Below, piece after piece: positions 1-8,632 of a DNA stretch of 59,645 bases; position 1 is the stretch's first letter; each line of letters begins with the position of its first letter. The stretch covers positions 1 to 59,645 of the forward strand of contig CANRLK010000005.1 in assembly GCA_947631465.1 (NCBI GenBank), written 5' to 3'. The DNA is from an uncultured Clostridia bacterium (GTDB lineage Bacteria; Bacillota; Clostridia; Christensenellales; Borkfalkiaceae). The translations under genes were made by a program, and so were the position numbers. The notes under the pieces are model-generated. The model was given only the letters and a program-made list of their open reading frames with translations. It did no database searches and had not been told where the DNA came from.

Positions 1-101
1 CGGAAATATTTTACACTTTTTTTTGGGGGAAGTCAAGTGAAAAAGACGGGCAAGCGGCGGTTGCGGGCAAGAATAATCATCCAGCCGCAGGAAGGGGTGG
101 A

Positions 102-149
102 GCGGCGCAATTTCTGTTCGACAGCGCGGGGCGCTGCGAACTGTGCCGC
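102..149 (+). repeat. Asymmetric-loop hairpin repeat, copy A
   Basis: Outer stem GCGGCGCA (102-109) pairs with TGTGCCGC (142-149). A six-base loop on the 5' side only, ATTTCT (110-115), is followed by inner stem GTTCG, a single bulged A, then CAGCGC pairing with GCGCTG around GGG, and CGAAC. The same architecture recurs at 9861-9908, 45574-45621 and 10350-10403, with compensatory changes in the stems. Confidence 0.75.
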
Positions 150-209
150 GACAGGAGCGCTGGCAAGCGCGCCCCGCCTTTCTACTGTCATGATTCCTTG
201 GGCGGCACG

Positions 210-300
210 AGCGCGAAGCGCGAAGTACGGGCTTTGGGCGGTCCCTGCCGCCCAAAGGGAGCTGTCACGCATTGCGTGACTGAGGGGGTGTCTCCTTATT
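210..300 (-). repeat. ACACCCCCTCAGTC dispersed element, inverted copy
   Basis: Read on the minus strand it runs ACACCCCCTCAGTC, a small hairpin CACGCAATGCGTG, ACAGCTCCC, then a hairpin TTTGGGCGG/CCGCCCAAA. A close relative lies at 45481-45550 on the plus strand. There, as here, it abuts the asymmetric-loop hairpin, so the two modules travel together in at least two places. Confidence 0.65.
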
Positions 301-529
301 AAAATTGTGCAGTCGCGACGATTGCCTCTGATTCTTTGCAGACAAAAGCGGAAGCGGCATTTTGCGCTTCCGCCGTCCGATTTTACGGCATAAAATGCCG
401 CCGCCCGGTTGATTGAAATGAAAGCGGTTTTACGGACATAAACATTATGCGCCGTTTTTCCTCTTTTAAGCAAAAACGGGAAATCAAAAAGCGGTAAATA
501 AATCTCCGCGTTCGGCATACAATAAGTTT

Positions 530-1219
530 GTGAGCGAGATCACCGTGACGGAGCGGCTCGAAAAGAGCGCCTATATCACCTATCTATATAATACCCTTGC
601 GGAGGAGATCTTCCGCTCGGGCGGGAAGTGCGAGCTGATGTTTTCCGATGCGCGCACCGCGCTCCGCATTCATGTCGACGACCGCGAACCCCTCGAAGAC
701 GTCCTCCTCGATCGGCTGACCGAAGTCATCGGCATCGGATACAAGTATACCTTTCTCGGAAAAAAGCTCAACGTGTCCCTGCCACGGCGGGAAAAGCGGC
801 TCATGTCGGCGGCGCTCATCGCCGCGGACTTCGAGGGCGACAAGACCTATATCAAGCGCAAATTGAAGGGCGCGGAGGAGTACAGCATCGACGGATTCTA
901 TAACTTCCGCCTCGTGACCCTCCGCGACAAGTGGGAGAAGATCGTCGAGTATGTGCCCGAGAGCTTCTCTTCGCCCGATCTCAAACGGTTTTGCGAGTTT
1001 CTCGTCGGCGAGAGCAGGCGCAAGATCTATCTCAAAGACGGACAGGTCTACGGCGAGAATTTCGCCCCGCTCAAACGAAGCCGCCTCACGGGCAGCGAGG
1101 ACGTCGAGACCGAGATCATGCTCTCCGACGCGGGCTTTGTGTACTGCCTCGGGGACGTCGACGCTTCCACCGAGGATTTTCTCAGGAAATATTACGCCGA
1201 GCGCGCTGTTTTCTCTTGA
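530..1219 (+). CDS. YtxC-like sporulation-associated protein
   Basis: A 229-residue soluble protein with no signal peptide or membrane segment, rich in charged residues. The GTG at 530 is the first usable start; its ribosome-binding site is weak. Identification rests mainly on position: ytxC lies directly upstream of thrS in bacilli and clostridia, and the length and character (N-terminal mixed region, basic central part, acidic C-terminus) are compatible with the YtxC family. Molecular function of that family is not established; it is annotated as putative sporulation protein. Its TGA stop (1217-1219) lies inside the -35 box of the thrS promoter, so the two units abut but are transcribed separately. 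If not YtxC, it is a conserved hypothetical protein. Confidence 0.55.
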   Translation: MSEITVTERLEKSAYITYLYNTLAEEIFRSGGKCELMFSDARTALRIHVDDREPLEDVLLDRLTEVIGIGYKYTFLGKKLNVSLPRREKRLMSAALIAADFEGDKTYIKRKLKGAEEYSIDGFYNFRLVTLRDKWEKIVEYVPESFSSPDLKRFCEFLVGESRRKIYLKDGQVYGENFAPLKRSRLTGSEDVETEIMLSDAGFVYCLGDVDASTEDFLRKYYAERAVFS

Positions 1220-1244
1220 CAGCACGCCGTTTTTAAGCTATAAT
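1216..1244 (+). promoter_or_regulatory. thrS promoter, perfect consensus
   Basis: TTGACA (1216-1221), 17-base spacer, TATAAT (1239-1244). Both hexamers match the sigma-A consensus exactly. The -35 box overlaps the stop codon of the upstream gene. Confidence 0.9.
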
Positions 1245-1251
1245 ACCTATA

Positions 1252-1481
1252 ACGAAAGACAAGTAGCGTTTGTCAACTTTTTCCAGAGAGCAGACCCTTT
1301 GGCTGAAAGGTCCGCAAAAGGGGACAGACAAGTCGAAACCGCTTTCGCATTTTTTTGACCTTTCATCTCAAAAAGCGGCTGAAACATTTTTCGGCAATTA
1401 AGGTGGAACCGCGCAAAATACCGACTTTTGCGTCCTTAAAAGTCTCCCTCTCAGGGGATTTTTAAGGACGTTCTTCATTTT
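1252..1481 (+). promoter_or_regulatory. Threonine T-box leader with terminator
   Basis: A tRNA-sensing transcription attenuator for threonyl-tRNA synthetase. Stem I shows the AGAGAG and GCTGAAAGG elements (about 1285-1310). The specifier loop reads GAAACCGC with ACC, a threonine codon, at 1338-1340. The T-box antiterminator sequence AAGGTGGAACCGCG is at 1400-1413. The competing terminator is a long stem, CGTCCTTAAAA pairing with TTTTTAAGGACG (1431-1470), followed by a T-rich tail. Uncharged tRNA-Thr would bind the specifier and the T-box bulge and allow readthrough into thrS. Confidence 0.95.
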
Positions 1482-1495
1482 TCGGCGTTTTGCAT

Positions 1496-1529
1496 AGTAC
1501 TATGTCTGACATAGTACTGAATAATATTC
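1496..1529. promoter_or_regulatory. Two adjacent perfect dyads in the thrS leader
   Basis: AGTACTATGTC (1496-1506) and GACATAGTACT (1508-1518) form a perfect 11-base inverted repeat around one T. It is followed immediately by GAATA-A-TATTC (1519-1529), a second dyad. They sit between the T-box terminator and the thrS ribosome-binding site. They could be a protein operator or an mRNA hairpin or processing site; function unknown. Confidence 0.5.
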
Positions 1530-1560
1530 AATATGATAACATAAAAAGGAGAGAAGAGGT

Positions 1561-3468
1561 ATGAACATTGTTTTGAAGAACGGGGACAAGCTCGAAGTTA
1601 CGGACGGGTCGAGCTGTCTTGCGGCGGCGAAGGCGATCTCCGAGGGGCTTGCCCGCGCGGCGGTCGCGGCGAAGATCAACGGGGAGCTTTGTGATCTTTC
1701 GGCAAAGCTCAAAGAGGGGGACGCGCTCGAAATCGTGACCTTGAAGGACAAAGAGGGGCTTTCGGTCTATCGGCACACCTGCGCGCACGTCTTGGCGCAG
1801 GCGATCAAGACCATCTATCCCACTTCCAAGCTCGCGATCGGACCTGTCATCGAGAACGGGTATTACTATGACGTGGATTTCAAGACGCCCATTTCGCTCG
1901 AGGATTTCGAGAAGATCGAAGCGGAGATGAAGAAGATCATCAAGAGCAACTTGCCCATCCAGCGGTTCACGCTGCCGCGGGACGAGGCGATCGCGTTCAT
2001 GGAAAATCTCGACGAAAACTACAAGGTGGAGCTCATCCGCGACCTTCCCGAGGACACCGTGCTTTCGTTTTACAAGCAGGGGGATTTTGTCGATCTTTGC
2101 CGCGGACCGCACCTTCCTTCGACGGGCAAGATCAAGGCGTTCAAGCTCGTGTCGATCGCGGGGGCGTATTGGCGCGGGGACGAAAAGAAGAAGATGCTCA
2201 CCCGAATTTATGGTACGGCGTTCGAGAAGAAAGAGGAGATGGACGCGTATTTCACGATGCTCGAAGAGGCGAAGAAGCGCGATCATATCAAGCTCGGCAA
2301 GGAGCTCAAAATTTTCGCACTGCTCGGCGAGGGCAAGGGGTTTCCCTTCTTCCTGCCCAACGGGATGGTCATCAAGAACCAATTGGTGGACTATTGGCGG
2401 CAGCTGCACCGTCGGGAGGGGTATGTCGAGGTGCAGACGCCCATCATTCTCACCCGTTCGCTTTGGGAAAATTCGGGGCATTGGGATCATTATAAGGACA
2501 ACATGTACACGACCAAGATCGACGGCGAGGATTGCGCGGTCAAGCCCATGAATTGTCCCGGCGGCATGCTCGTGTACAAGCTGTATCCGAAGAGCTATAA
2601 AGATCTGCCCATCCGGATGGGGGAACTCGGCATTGTCCACCGCCATGAGAAGAGCGGGCAGCTCCACGGGCTCATGCGGGTGCGTTGTTTCACGCAGGAC
2701 GACGCACACATCTTCATGCTGCCCGAGCAGATCACGAGCGAGATCAAGGGGGTCGTGCGGCTCATCGACGAAGTGTATTCGCTGTTCGGCTTCCAATATC
2801 ATGTGGAGCTTTCGACCAAGCCCGAAAACAGCATGGGTACGGACGAGGAGTGGGACGCTGCGACGAACGCGCTCAAAGAGGCGCTCGAAGAGATGAAGCT
2901 TCCCTATGTCATCAACGAGGGAGACGGGGCGTTCTACGGACCGAAGATCGACTTCCATCTGCGGGATTCCATCGGTCGGACGTGGCAGTGCGGGACGATC
3001 CAGCTTGATTTCCAAATGCCGCAGCGTTTTGATCTTGAATATGTGGGCGAGGACGGACAGAAGCACCGTCCGATCATGATCCACCGCGTGGCGTTCGGGT
3101 CGATCGAACGGTTCATCGGCATTTTGATCGAGCATTTCGCGGGCAAATTCCCCGTTTGGCTGTCTCCCGTGCAGGTGAAGGTGTTGCCGATCACGGACAG
3201 AGCCGCCGAGTACGCGCAACAGCTCGTGAAGGAGATGTCGGCGATGGGATTGAGAGCGGAAGCGGACCTGAGGAAGGAGAAGATCGGCAGGAAGATCTTG
3301 GACGCGGAGAACGAGAAAGTGCCGTATAAGCTCGTCATCGGCGACAAGGAGATGGAAGAGGGCACGGTGTCGGTGCGCCGCCGCGGCGAGGGAGACATCG
3401 GGTCGATGCAGAAGGAGAAATTCTTCGAGATGGTGAAAGAGGAAAACGATACCAAAAAGATCTTTTGA
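1561..3468 (+). CDS. thrS: Threonyl-tRNA synthetase
   Basis: Charges tRNA-Thr with threonine in the cytoplasm. The 635-residue length is normal for a full-length enzyme. Domain order: TGS domain about 1-62; editing domain with the HxxxH zinc/editing motif at His72 and His76 and downstream DLCRGPHL; class II catalytic core with NCPGGM, the motif 2 region around HRHEKSGQLHGLMRVR, FTQDDAH, and the motif 3 region near IHRVAFGSIERF; C-terminal anticodon-binding domain from about 535. The ATG at 1561 follows a good AGGAG site. Transcription starts at a consensus promoter and is gated by the threonine T-box; a strong terminator follows, so it is monocistronic. Confidence 0.98.
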   Translation: MNIVLKNGDKLEVTDGSSCLAAAKAISEGLARAAVAAKINGELCDLSAKLKEGDALEIVTLKDKEGLSVYRHTCAHVLAQAIKTIYPTSKLAIGPVIENGYYYDVDFKTPISLEDFEKIEAEMKKIIKSNLPIQRFTLPRDEAIAFMENLDENYKVELIRDLPEDTVLSFYKQGDFVDLCRGPHLPSTGKIKAFKLVSIAGAYWRGDEKKKMLTRIYGTAFEKKEEMDAYFTMLEEAKKRDHIKLGKELKIFALLGEGKGFPFFLPNGMVIKNQLVDYWRQLHRREGYVEVQTPIILTRSLWENSGHWDHYKDNMYTTKIDGEDCAVKPMNCPGGMLVYKLYPKSYKDLPIRMGELGIVHRHEKSGQLHGLMRVRCFTQDDAHIFMLPEQITSEIKGVVRLIDEVYSLFGFQYHVELSTKPENSMGTDEEWDAATNALKEALEEMKLPYVINEGDGAFYGPKIDFHLRDSIGRTWQCGTIQLDFQMPQRFDLEYVGEDGQKHRPIMIHRVAFGSIERFIGILIEHFAGKFPVWLSPVQVKVLPITDRAAEYAQQLVKEMSAMGLRAEADLRKEKIGRKILDAENEKVPYKLVIGDKEMEEGTVSVRRRGEGDIGSMQKEKFFEMVKEENDTKKIF

Positions 3469-3493
3469 GCGGAATTGAAGAAGATCTCAGGCG

Positions 3494-3540
3494 GCGCGCC
3501 CCGAAAAATTTCGGGGCGCGCGATATTTTTGTCGTTTTTA
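3494..3540 (+). terminator. thrS transcription terminator
   Basis: GCGCGCCCCG (3494-3503) pairs with CGGGGCGCGC (3512-3521) and is followed by two T-rich runs. Confidence 0.88.
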
Positions 3541-3562
3541 CAAAAAAATTTGCGCTTCGGGC

Positions 3563-3591
3563 TTGACAAAACGCATAAAATGGGATAAAAT
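3563..3591 (+). promoter_or_regulatory. Promoter of the prepilin operon
   Basis: TTGACA (3563-3568), 17-base spacer, TAAAAT (3586-3591), about 80 bases before the first prepilin gene. Confidence 0.85.
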
Positions 3592-3672
3592 ATATTCTGT
3601 ATAGGTACAAATGCCGGTCGGGCATTTTTGGAATTTATTGGAAACATTGGGAAACGTTAAGGGAGGGTAACG

Positions 3673-6600
3673 ATGAGGTCGTTAAGAAAACTGAAAGGCA
3701 GGCGTGGGACGACGCTTGTTGAAGTTTTGCTCGTGGTAGCGTTGATTTCTGCGCTGCTTGGCATTGCCGCGCCCAATTTACTGTCGGAGCGGCGGGAGAT
3801 CAAGCTCGCGGAGCTGAACGGCAACGCGCGGGCGGTCGCAGTGGCCGTGCAGAGCAAGCTCTACGGCATGAAGAGCGCGGGCACGGCAGAGGAGTCGTTC
3901 TATTACACTTTGACGAACAAAGCGTCCATTGCGGTCACAATTCAAGTGCAGGGCGAGGAGAAAGAACTCAGGCTCTTATCCAATTTTGCATGCCGCGCCG
4001 TAGAAAAAGAGGAAGAGAACCCGTCGGAGGGAAGCGGCAGCGGAGATGACGGGACGCCCGAAAGAGGCGACGATTATAAGCCGCTTGAATATACGGAAGA
4101 GCAGGCGTCGAAGGCGCGCGCGTTGGTGCTGTCGGGCGCGCTGACCGATATCGAGCTTTTGGAGAAGGGCAAGATCATTGTCGTATTTGATCCCGAGACG
4201 GCGAACGTCATCGAAGTTTTTTACGGCGAGAGCGAGTTTTACACGGAATATTTGATCCCCGAGGCGAACGATCCGTGGATGGAGCAGAACATGATCGGGT
4301 ATTATCTCGGGCTCTACGCGCCCACGCCCGAACGCCGTCCCGCGCTTCCGCACTTCTCCTATGCTTGGAAGTACGACGACGAACTGTATTTGGAACTCAA
4401 AATGCTCGGGACTCCCGATCAAACGCTTCTCAACAAGCCCTTGGGTCTCGAAGTTTTTGCAAGAATCCCCAAAGTTAAAAAAGACGGAGAAAGCTCGGGC
4501 GCAGGCTCGGGCTCAGGCGGCGTACAAAAAGTTACGGAATGGGACGAGATTCTAATCTACGGCGAAGGCTACTTTGCAAGCGATTATGAAACAAAATACG
4601 CAGACGACGCATTCGGACAAAAGACGATTGAACCCGATTATAACGGCGGCAGCGGGCTGACCCTTATGAAGATCCAAGAAGGCGGCGGCAAACTCAAATT
4701 TGCGCTCGACAGCATGGTCATCGATAAGGCAAACTACGACAACAAGGATACGAAGTCGAAACTTCACCATAGCGCGAACCCCAAAAACATCTCCGTGACA
4801 GAGGACGTCTTGTACCCGCGCAACAGCCTTGCCGATTGGTTAAACCCTCGCCGCAATCCCTATCTCACCGTTGGGATGAGGGAATATTCCAGTGAGATTT
4901 CCCAAGAATTAACAAGTCTTATTACAAAAGAAGCTACAAATGGTGCAAACCCTACCGATTTTGTCAAAGTGACCCAGGGCATGAGCCTGCATATCAAGCT
5001 CCATGTGCTTTCGGACCAGCCGCGGGCTGCGGCGAGCGGTACGATAGGTGGGAGCAACGGGGCGCAGCTCTACGATTTCGACGATGAGCATTATGTTCCC
5101 TTCGAGGTAACGGCGCAGACGATCTCGCCCTATTTCTACGCGCTCAGCGATTCCGCCAATAAAGCGACCCTTTCTTCCATTCGGGACTTCAACAACTTAG
5201 CCTATGTGTTCCAATCGGAAAACAAAATTACCGAGGCGAACTTGGACGACGATATTTCGGGGCAAAAGTTTTATGAAAAGCTCACCTCTGTACGATATGC
5301 GTTGATCGACAAATACAAAGACGAAAGCATAAAGAGCGCTTGGGGGCATGGCGCCAACTGGGACGGCGTCGCTGTCCAGCAAATGTATATCGAGAACAAA
5401 AAGAGCGGTTTCACGCTCTCGGGGAAAAAACCCAATGGCGACGGCAATTATTCCATTATCGACATTGCAGGCGGCGGACGAAACTACGATCTTGGCGGAT
5501 TTTTCGGCTATGCGGAAAACTGCACGTTCAAAGATCTCGACATCGTCAACCCTGTAATTTGGCGAAACAGTTATGAAACCACTTTTATCAAAACAGATGA
5601 TGAAAGCGGAAAAATTTCCGAGCTCAACATCACAAAGTACCCGGGCGGCGCTTCGGGGGCGCTGGTCGGCGTTGCCGTCAACTGCACGTTTGAAAACGTC
5701 AAAGTCTATATCGACTCCTACCATACGACCAGCATAACAACGTACGAAGACAAACCTGAGCTGCGGACTTTACAGAATATCCCCCCCCACCGTGTCAGCG
5801 GTGTGGTTTCGGGCGGGATCGTCGGCATTGCGATCGGCGGCACGGACACGATAGATACTTCTTCTGTAAAGGCGACAGCTGAAACGAAGGGCTGCACGTT
5901 CAAAAATTGCGCCGTCTCCCATAATGTCAGCTCCGAATTTTACAACCCCGCGGGGAGCTGCGTTTACGCGGGCGGGTTCGTCGGCATTGCGATGGGGGAC
6001 GTGACCATTCAAAACAGCTATGCTGCAAGCCAGGTCTACGGCTATTATGCGGGCGGGCTCGTCGGCGCGGCGGCAAACGGAAAGTGGAGCTATAAAGATA
6101 ACGGGGAGAAAGAGCTCGGCAAGGGCGAAGCGAACGGCACACTGACGATCTCGGACAGCTTTGCGGCGGGCTATATCATGCACGGGGTGCACGTCGGCGC
6201 GGGGCTCATTGCCGAGGTTCAAGACAAAGAGAAAGTTAAGGTCACGGATTGCTATTCCACGGTAGGCTGGGACGCGTTCCCGCCCGTCGCTTACGGCACG
6301 TTCGAAGGGGACACGGCAAACTATTATGTCTTTCCCACGAAGATCAACCTTCCCTTGACGGTCAACGTTGAGGCGCACTTCACCTGCACGGGCGATATTT
6401 TCTCGCTCCAAAATGGGACGACGGAAGGAACGACAACGGGCAAATGCGGTATCGGCTGCACCGAAAAGGAACTGATCAAAAAATTGACGGAAGGTGAAAG
6501 CAAGGACAAATGGGAAAAAGACGCCACCCGCACGCAGCAATGGAAATGGCGTGAGTCGAAAGCACCGTTTTATTATGAAGATGGATACACAGGCGATGTG

Positions 6601-7509
6601 CACGAGGACTGGGGCTATCTGAAATCGGTCAAATATCCTTACCCGATGCCGAAGGGGAACGATAAGTTTTGGGGCAGCTGGATCGAGGAGACCTGCTGCG
6701 ATAGCACGGACGAGGAAACGCCGACAGAGTTTTCTGCGACCTTCGACGGATATTTCATCACCTATTATGAGCGCAATGTCGCCGAATATGGAAGATTGGT
6801 CGATGCGGGAAATATTAAGACGGTCGATAAAATCGAATTAATAGACGGTAAGGCGATCATGGGCGGACAGCCGCTTAGCGAAACTTGGTGGGCAAAGACC
6901 GAGGGCTGGACGGAAACTTTCGGACAGGGCAAGGACGGCGCGACTGACGTTTCGCTCGACGGCAACGGCGACAACGGCAAGCTCAAATTCTTCGGTCCTG
7001 CGTTCTATATCAAGGATTTCGACCCCACGAAGGGCTATCAATTCTCCCCCATCACAGGGACAACAGCGGAGGGGACGACAGAGGGAATTAAACTTGGGGG
7101 CTCGCAGATTCTTTGGGATTTCTACGGTTTCTATTGCCTTGCCGATTGCGGTTCGTCTTCCAATATTGAGACGAAGTACTATTTCAAATTTGATAAAAAT
7201 CAGGAAAAAGGCAAAGCAACAAAGGGCACAGAAGAACATTATGGCAAAATAACAAAAGTAGAAGAAAAACAAGAAGATGGTAAGATAGTTGAAAGGGAAG
7301 TAAAGGAAAAAATGTTCAAGGAAGTCGTCGTCAACGGCGATGAGTTCCGAGAAGCGGCTCATTGGGCGACCTTTGAATTTGATACAAGTAAGATAAAGAT
7401 TGAATGGAAAGACGGACATTTTGCCGTTTCAGACGGCACGACGACGGGCGGCACGGAGTTCAAAGCTTCGACGGCGGGCACGGACAGTTCTGAGGGGGTG
7501 GGCGCATGA
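3673..7509 (+). CDS. Giant prepilin-like surface protein with GLUG-type repeats
   Basis: A 1,278-residue protein that begins like a type IV pilin: a basic leader ending in Gly, then TTLVEVLL with Glu at +5, and a hydrophobic helix to about residue 35. Ordinary major pilins are 130-200 residues, so this is exceptionally long. Residues about 600-900 contain roughly five G-G-x-V/F-G-x-A repeats followed by Cys/Thr-rich strands (for example GGFVGIAMG and GGLVGAAANG), resembling GLUG motifs of bacterial surface adhesins. Low-complexity Gly/Ser segments (about 120-130 and 275-285) look like linkers. The C-terminal third is rich in Gly, Thr and charged residues. Start ATG at 3673 follows GGGAGG. It overlaps the next gene by ATGA. 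Inference: a large tip or surface subunit displayed through a pilin-like helix. No assembly ATPase or prepilin peptidase lies in this window. Confidence 0.8.
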   Translation: MRSLRKLKGRRGTTLVEVLLVVALISALLGIAAPNLLSERREIKLAELNGNARAVAVAVQSKLYGMKSAGTAEESFYYTLTNKASIAVTIQVQGEEKELRLLSNFACRAVEKEEENPSEGSGSGDDGTPERGDDYKPLEYTEEQASKARALVLSGALTDIELLEKGKIIVVFDPETANVIEVFYGESEFYTEYLIPEANDPWMEQNMIGYYLGLYAPTPERRPALPHFSYAWKYDDELYLELKMLGTPDQTLLNKPLGLEVFARIPKVKKDGESSGAGSGSGGVQKVTEWDEILIYGEGYFASDYETKYADDAFGQKTIEPDYNGGSGLTLMKIQEGGGKLKFALDSMVIDKANYDNKDTKSKLHHSANPKNISVTEDVLYPRNSLADWLNPRRNPYLTVGMREYSSEISQELTSLITKEATNGANPTDFVKVTQGMSLHIKLHVLSDQPRAAASGTIGGSNGAQLYDFDDEHYVPFEVTAQTISPYFYALSDSANKATLSSIRDFNNLAYVFQSENKITEANLDDDISGQKFYEKLTSVRYALIDKYKDESIKSAWGHGANWDGVAVQQMYIENKKSGFTLSGKKPNGDGNYSIIDIAGGGRNYDLGGFFGYAENCTFKDLDIVNPVIWRNSYETTFIKTDDESGKISELNITKYPGGASGALVGVAVNCTFENVKVYIDSYHTTSITTYEDKPELRTLQNIPPHRVSGVVSGGIVGIAIGGTDTIDTSSVKATAETKGCTFKNCAVSHNVSSEFYNPAGSCVYAGGFVGIAMGDVTIQNSYAASQVYGYYAGGLVGAAANGKWSYKDNGEKELGKGEANGTLTISDSFAAGYIMHGVHVGAGLIAEVQDKEKVKVTDCYSTVGWDAFPPVAYGTFEGDTANYYVFPTKINLPLTVNVEAHFTCTGDIFSLQNGTTEGTTTGKCGIGCTEKELIKKLTEGESKDKWEKDATRTQQWKWRESKAPFYYEDGYTGDVHEDWGYLKSVKYPYPMPKGNDKFWGSWIEETCCDSTDEETPTEFSATFDGYFITYYERNVAEYGRLVDAGNIKTVDKIELIDGKAIMGGQPLSETWWAKTEGWTETFGQGKDGATDVSLDGNGDNGKLKFFGPAFYIKDFDPTKGYQFSPITGTTAEGTTEGIKLGGSQILWDFYGFYCLADCGSSSNIETKYYFKFDKNQEKGKATKGTEEHYGKITKVEEKQEDGKIVEREVKEKMFKEVVVNGDEFREAAHWATFEFDTSKIKIEWKDGHFAVSDGTTTGGTEFKASTAGTDSSEGVGA

Positions 7510-8234
7510 AGAACGCAGCGTTTCGGAAACTGAGCGGCAAGCGCGGGGCGTCGGTGCTCATCGCGCTCTTGATCTTCTTCCTCGCCGCGCTCTCGGGGAC
7601 GATCGTCCTCACGATGGCAACGTCCAATGCGGGGCGCTACACCCACGAGAAAGAGGACCAGCAGTCCTATCTCTCCGTCATCTCGGCAGCCAACTTGATT
7701 TTGAGCAAACTCGAAGGCATTGAGGTGTATTTTGAATCCACGCAACCCCAAAGCCCGCAAAATGATGGTGAGATCACCGTATCATTCCGTTCTTCCGCGG
7801 ATCATAAGTCCTCGGTGAAAGAAGAGATGTTTCTTGGAGACGATACTTTTGAGAGTAACCTGAAAACCTTTTCCCGCGGCTCGACCGATGGGATTCAGAG
7901 CGTCGCGTTTACGCTGTCTCCGTCAAACGTTTCCGTTTCGCCGACCGCAGAAGGCGAATCGTCCAATGATCATACGGAAATCGGCGAAGTGTATGTCAAA
8001 CTCACGATTGCGGGGACTGATCTCTTCTTTGAACTATATTACAAAGACGGGGAAAAAAAGGACTATCTACTGACATTGAAAGTGAATACGGATTTTGGCA
8101 ATGAGGGACAATATACGAAAGACGAATCGTCGGGAAAATTCCATAGAACGATGACTTTTGATACTGCCAATGCGACTTATACGGTAGGCGAGTTTATCAA
8201 TAAAACGGAAGAAGAAGGGGGAGCAGGAGCATGA
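7506..8234 (+). CDS. Prepilin/pseudopilin-like protein, no Glu5
   Basis: 242 residues. After a basic leader (about 14 residues) the sequence GASVLIALLIFFLAALSG forms a hydrophobic helix, but the usual Glu at +5 is absent. This is typical of minor pilins of the PilX/ComGG kind rather than of major pilins. The remainder is a polar, Ser/Thr-rich extracytoplasmic domain of unknown fold. The ATG overlaps the stop of the giant prepilin (ATGA), and the stop overlaps the next start the same way, so translation is coupled. Assignment to the pilin class is secure by the N-terminus and neighbours; the exact subunit type is not. Confidence 0.7.
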   Translation: MKNAAFRKLSGKRGASVLIALLIFFLAALSGTIVLTMATSNAGRYTHEKEDQQSYLSVISAANLILSKLEGIEVYFESTQPQSPQNDGEITVSFRSSADHKSSVKEEMFLGDDTFESNLKTFSRGSTDGIQSVAFTLSPSNVSVSPTAEGESSNDHTEIGEVYVKLTIAGTDLFFELYYKDGEKKDYLLTLKVNTDFGNEGQYTKDESSGKFHRTMTFDTANATYTVGEFINKTEEEGGAGA

Positions 8235-8629
8235 AAACATTGAAGAAATTGAAATCCAAGACGGGCGAGACGCTCGCGGAGATCTTGGTCGCGATCCTCA
8301 TTATCGCGCTCTCCGCAGGGCTCTTTGCAACCCTCTACGTCGCCGCAATGAACATCAACCTCTCCGCAAGAGAAGAGGACGAAAAACTCTTCGATTCGGT
8401 CGGCGAACTTGAAGAAAATATCCATGGGAATGGCAACGAGGACGGAAAAACGAGCGGCAAAGTCCAATATAAGCCCGAAGGTAGCACGGAAAGTGCGGGA
8501 AGCCAAATTGACGTCGATTTCTACACGAAGGACGGCATGACCGTCTATAAGGAAAGCACGACGGGCGCAGGCGGCGGCTCAGGCGGCGGCACAGGCGGCG
8601 GCACGGAAACGCCTGGAGCAGGGGGTTAA
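8231..8629 (+). CDS. Prepilin-like protein with Gly-rich tail
   Basis: 132 residues. Basic leader, then GETLAEILVAILIIALSAG: a type III signal with the cleavage Gly and Glu at +5, followed by the pilin hydrophobic helix. The mature extracytoplasmic part is short and acidic and ends in a Gly/Thr tail (roughly the last 25 residues, GGGSGGGTGGG-like). Coupled by ATGA overlap to the gene before; the next gene starts 3 bases after its stop. Likely a minor pilin of the same assembly. The Gly-rich tail is unusual and could be a flexible linker or a product of DNA repeat expansion. Confidence 0.72.
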   Translation: MKTLKKLKSKTGETLAEILVAILIIALSAGLFATLYVAAMNINLSAREEDEKLFDSVGELEENIHGNGNEDGKTSGKVQYKPEGSTESAGSQIDVDFYTKDGMTVYKESTTGAGGGSGGGTGGGTETPGAGG

Positions 8630-8632
8630 GCG

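Larger units (their letters stand above)
1..529. other. Gene-free spacer with dispersed repeats
   Basis: No convincing gene is seen. Open frames here on both strands have no family resemblance and run through repeat DNA. The stretch holds one copy of the asymmetric-loop hairpin (102-149) followed by an inverted copy of the ACACCCCCTCAGTC element (about 210-300, minus orientation). The rest, 301-529, shows no recognisable signal, and no clear promoter for the gene starting at 530 was found. Confidence 0.6.

Noticed and set aside
37-279. 80-codon open frame at the window start
   Set aside because: It spans the asymmetric-loop hairpin and part of the ACACCCCCTCAGTC element; it starts after a G-run but encodes no recognisable protein.
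1528-3219. 563-codon open frame antisense to thrS
   Set aside because: It mirrors a certain thrS frame; the translation is a His/Leu/Arg-rich shadow with no family resemblance, caused by strong third-position GC bias.
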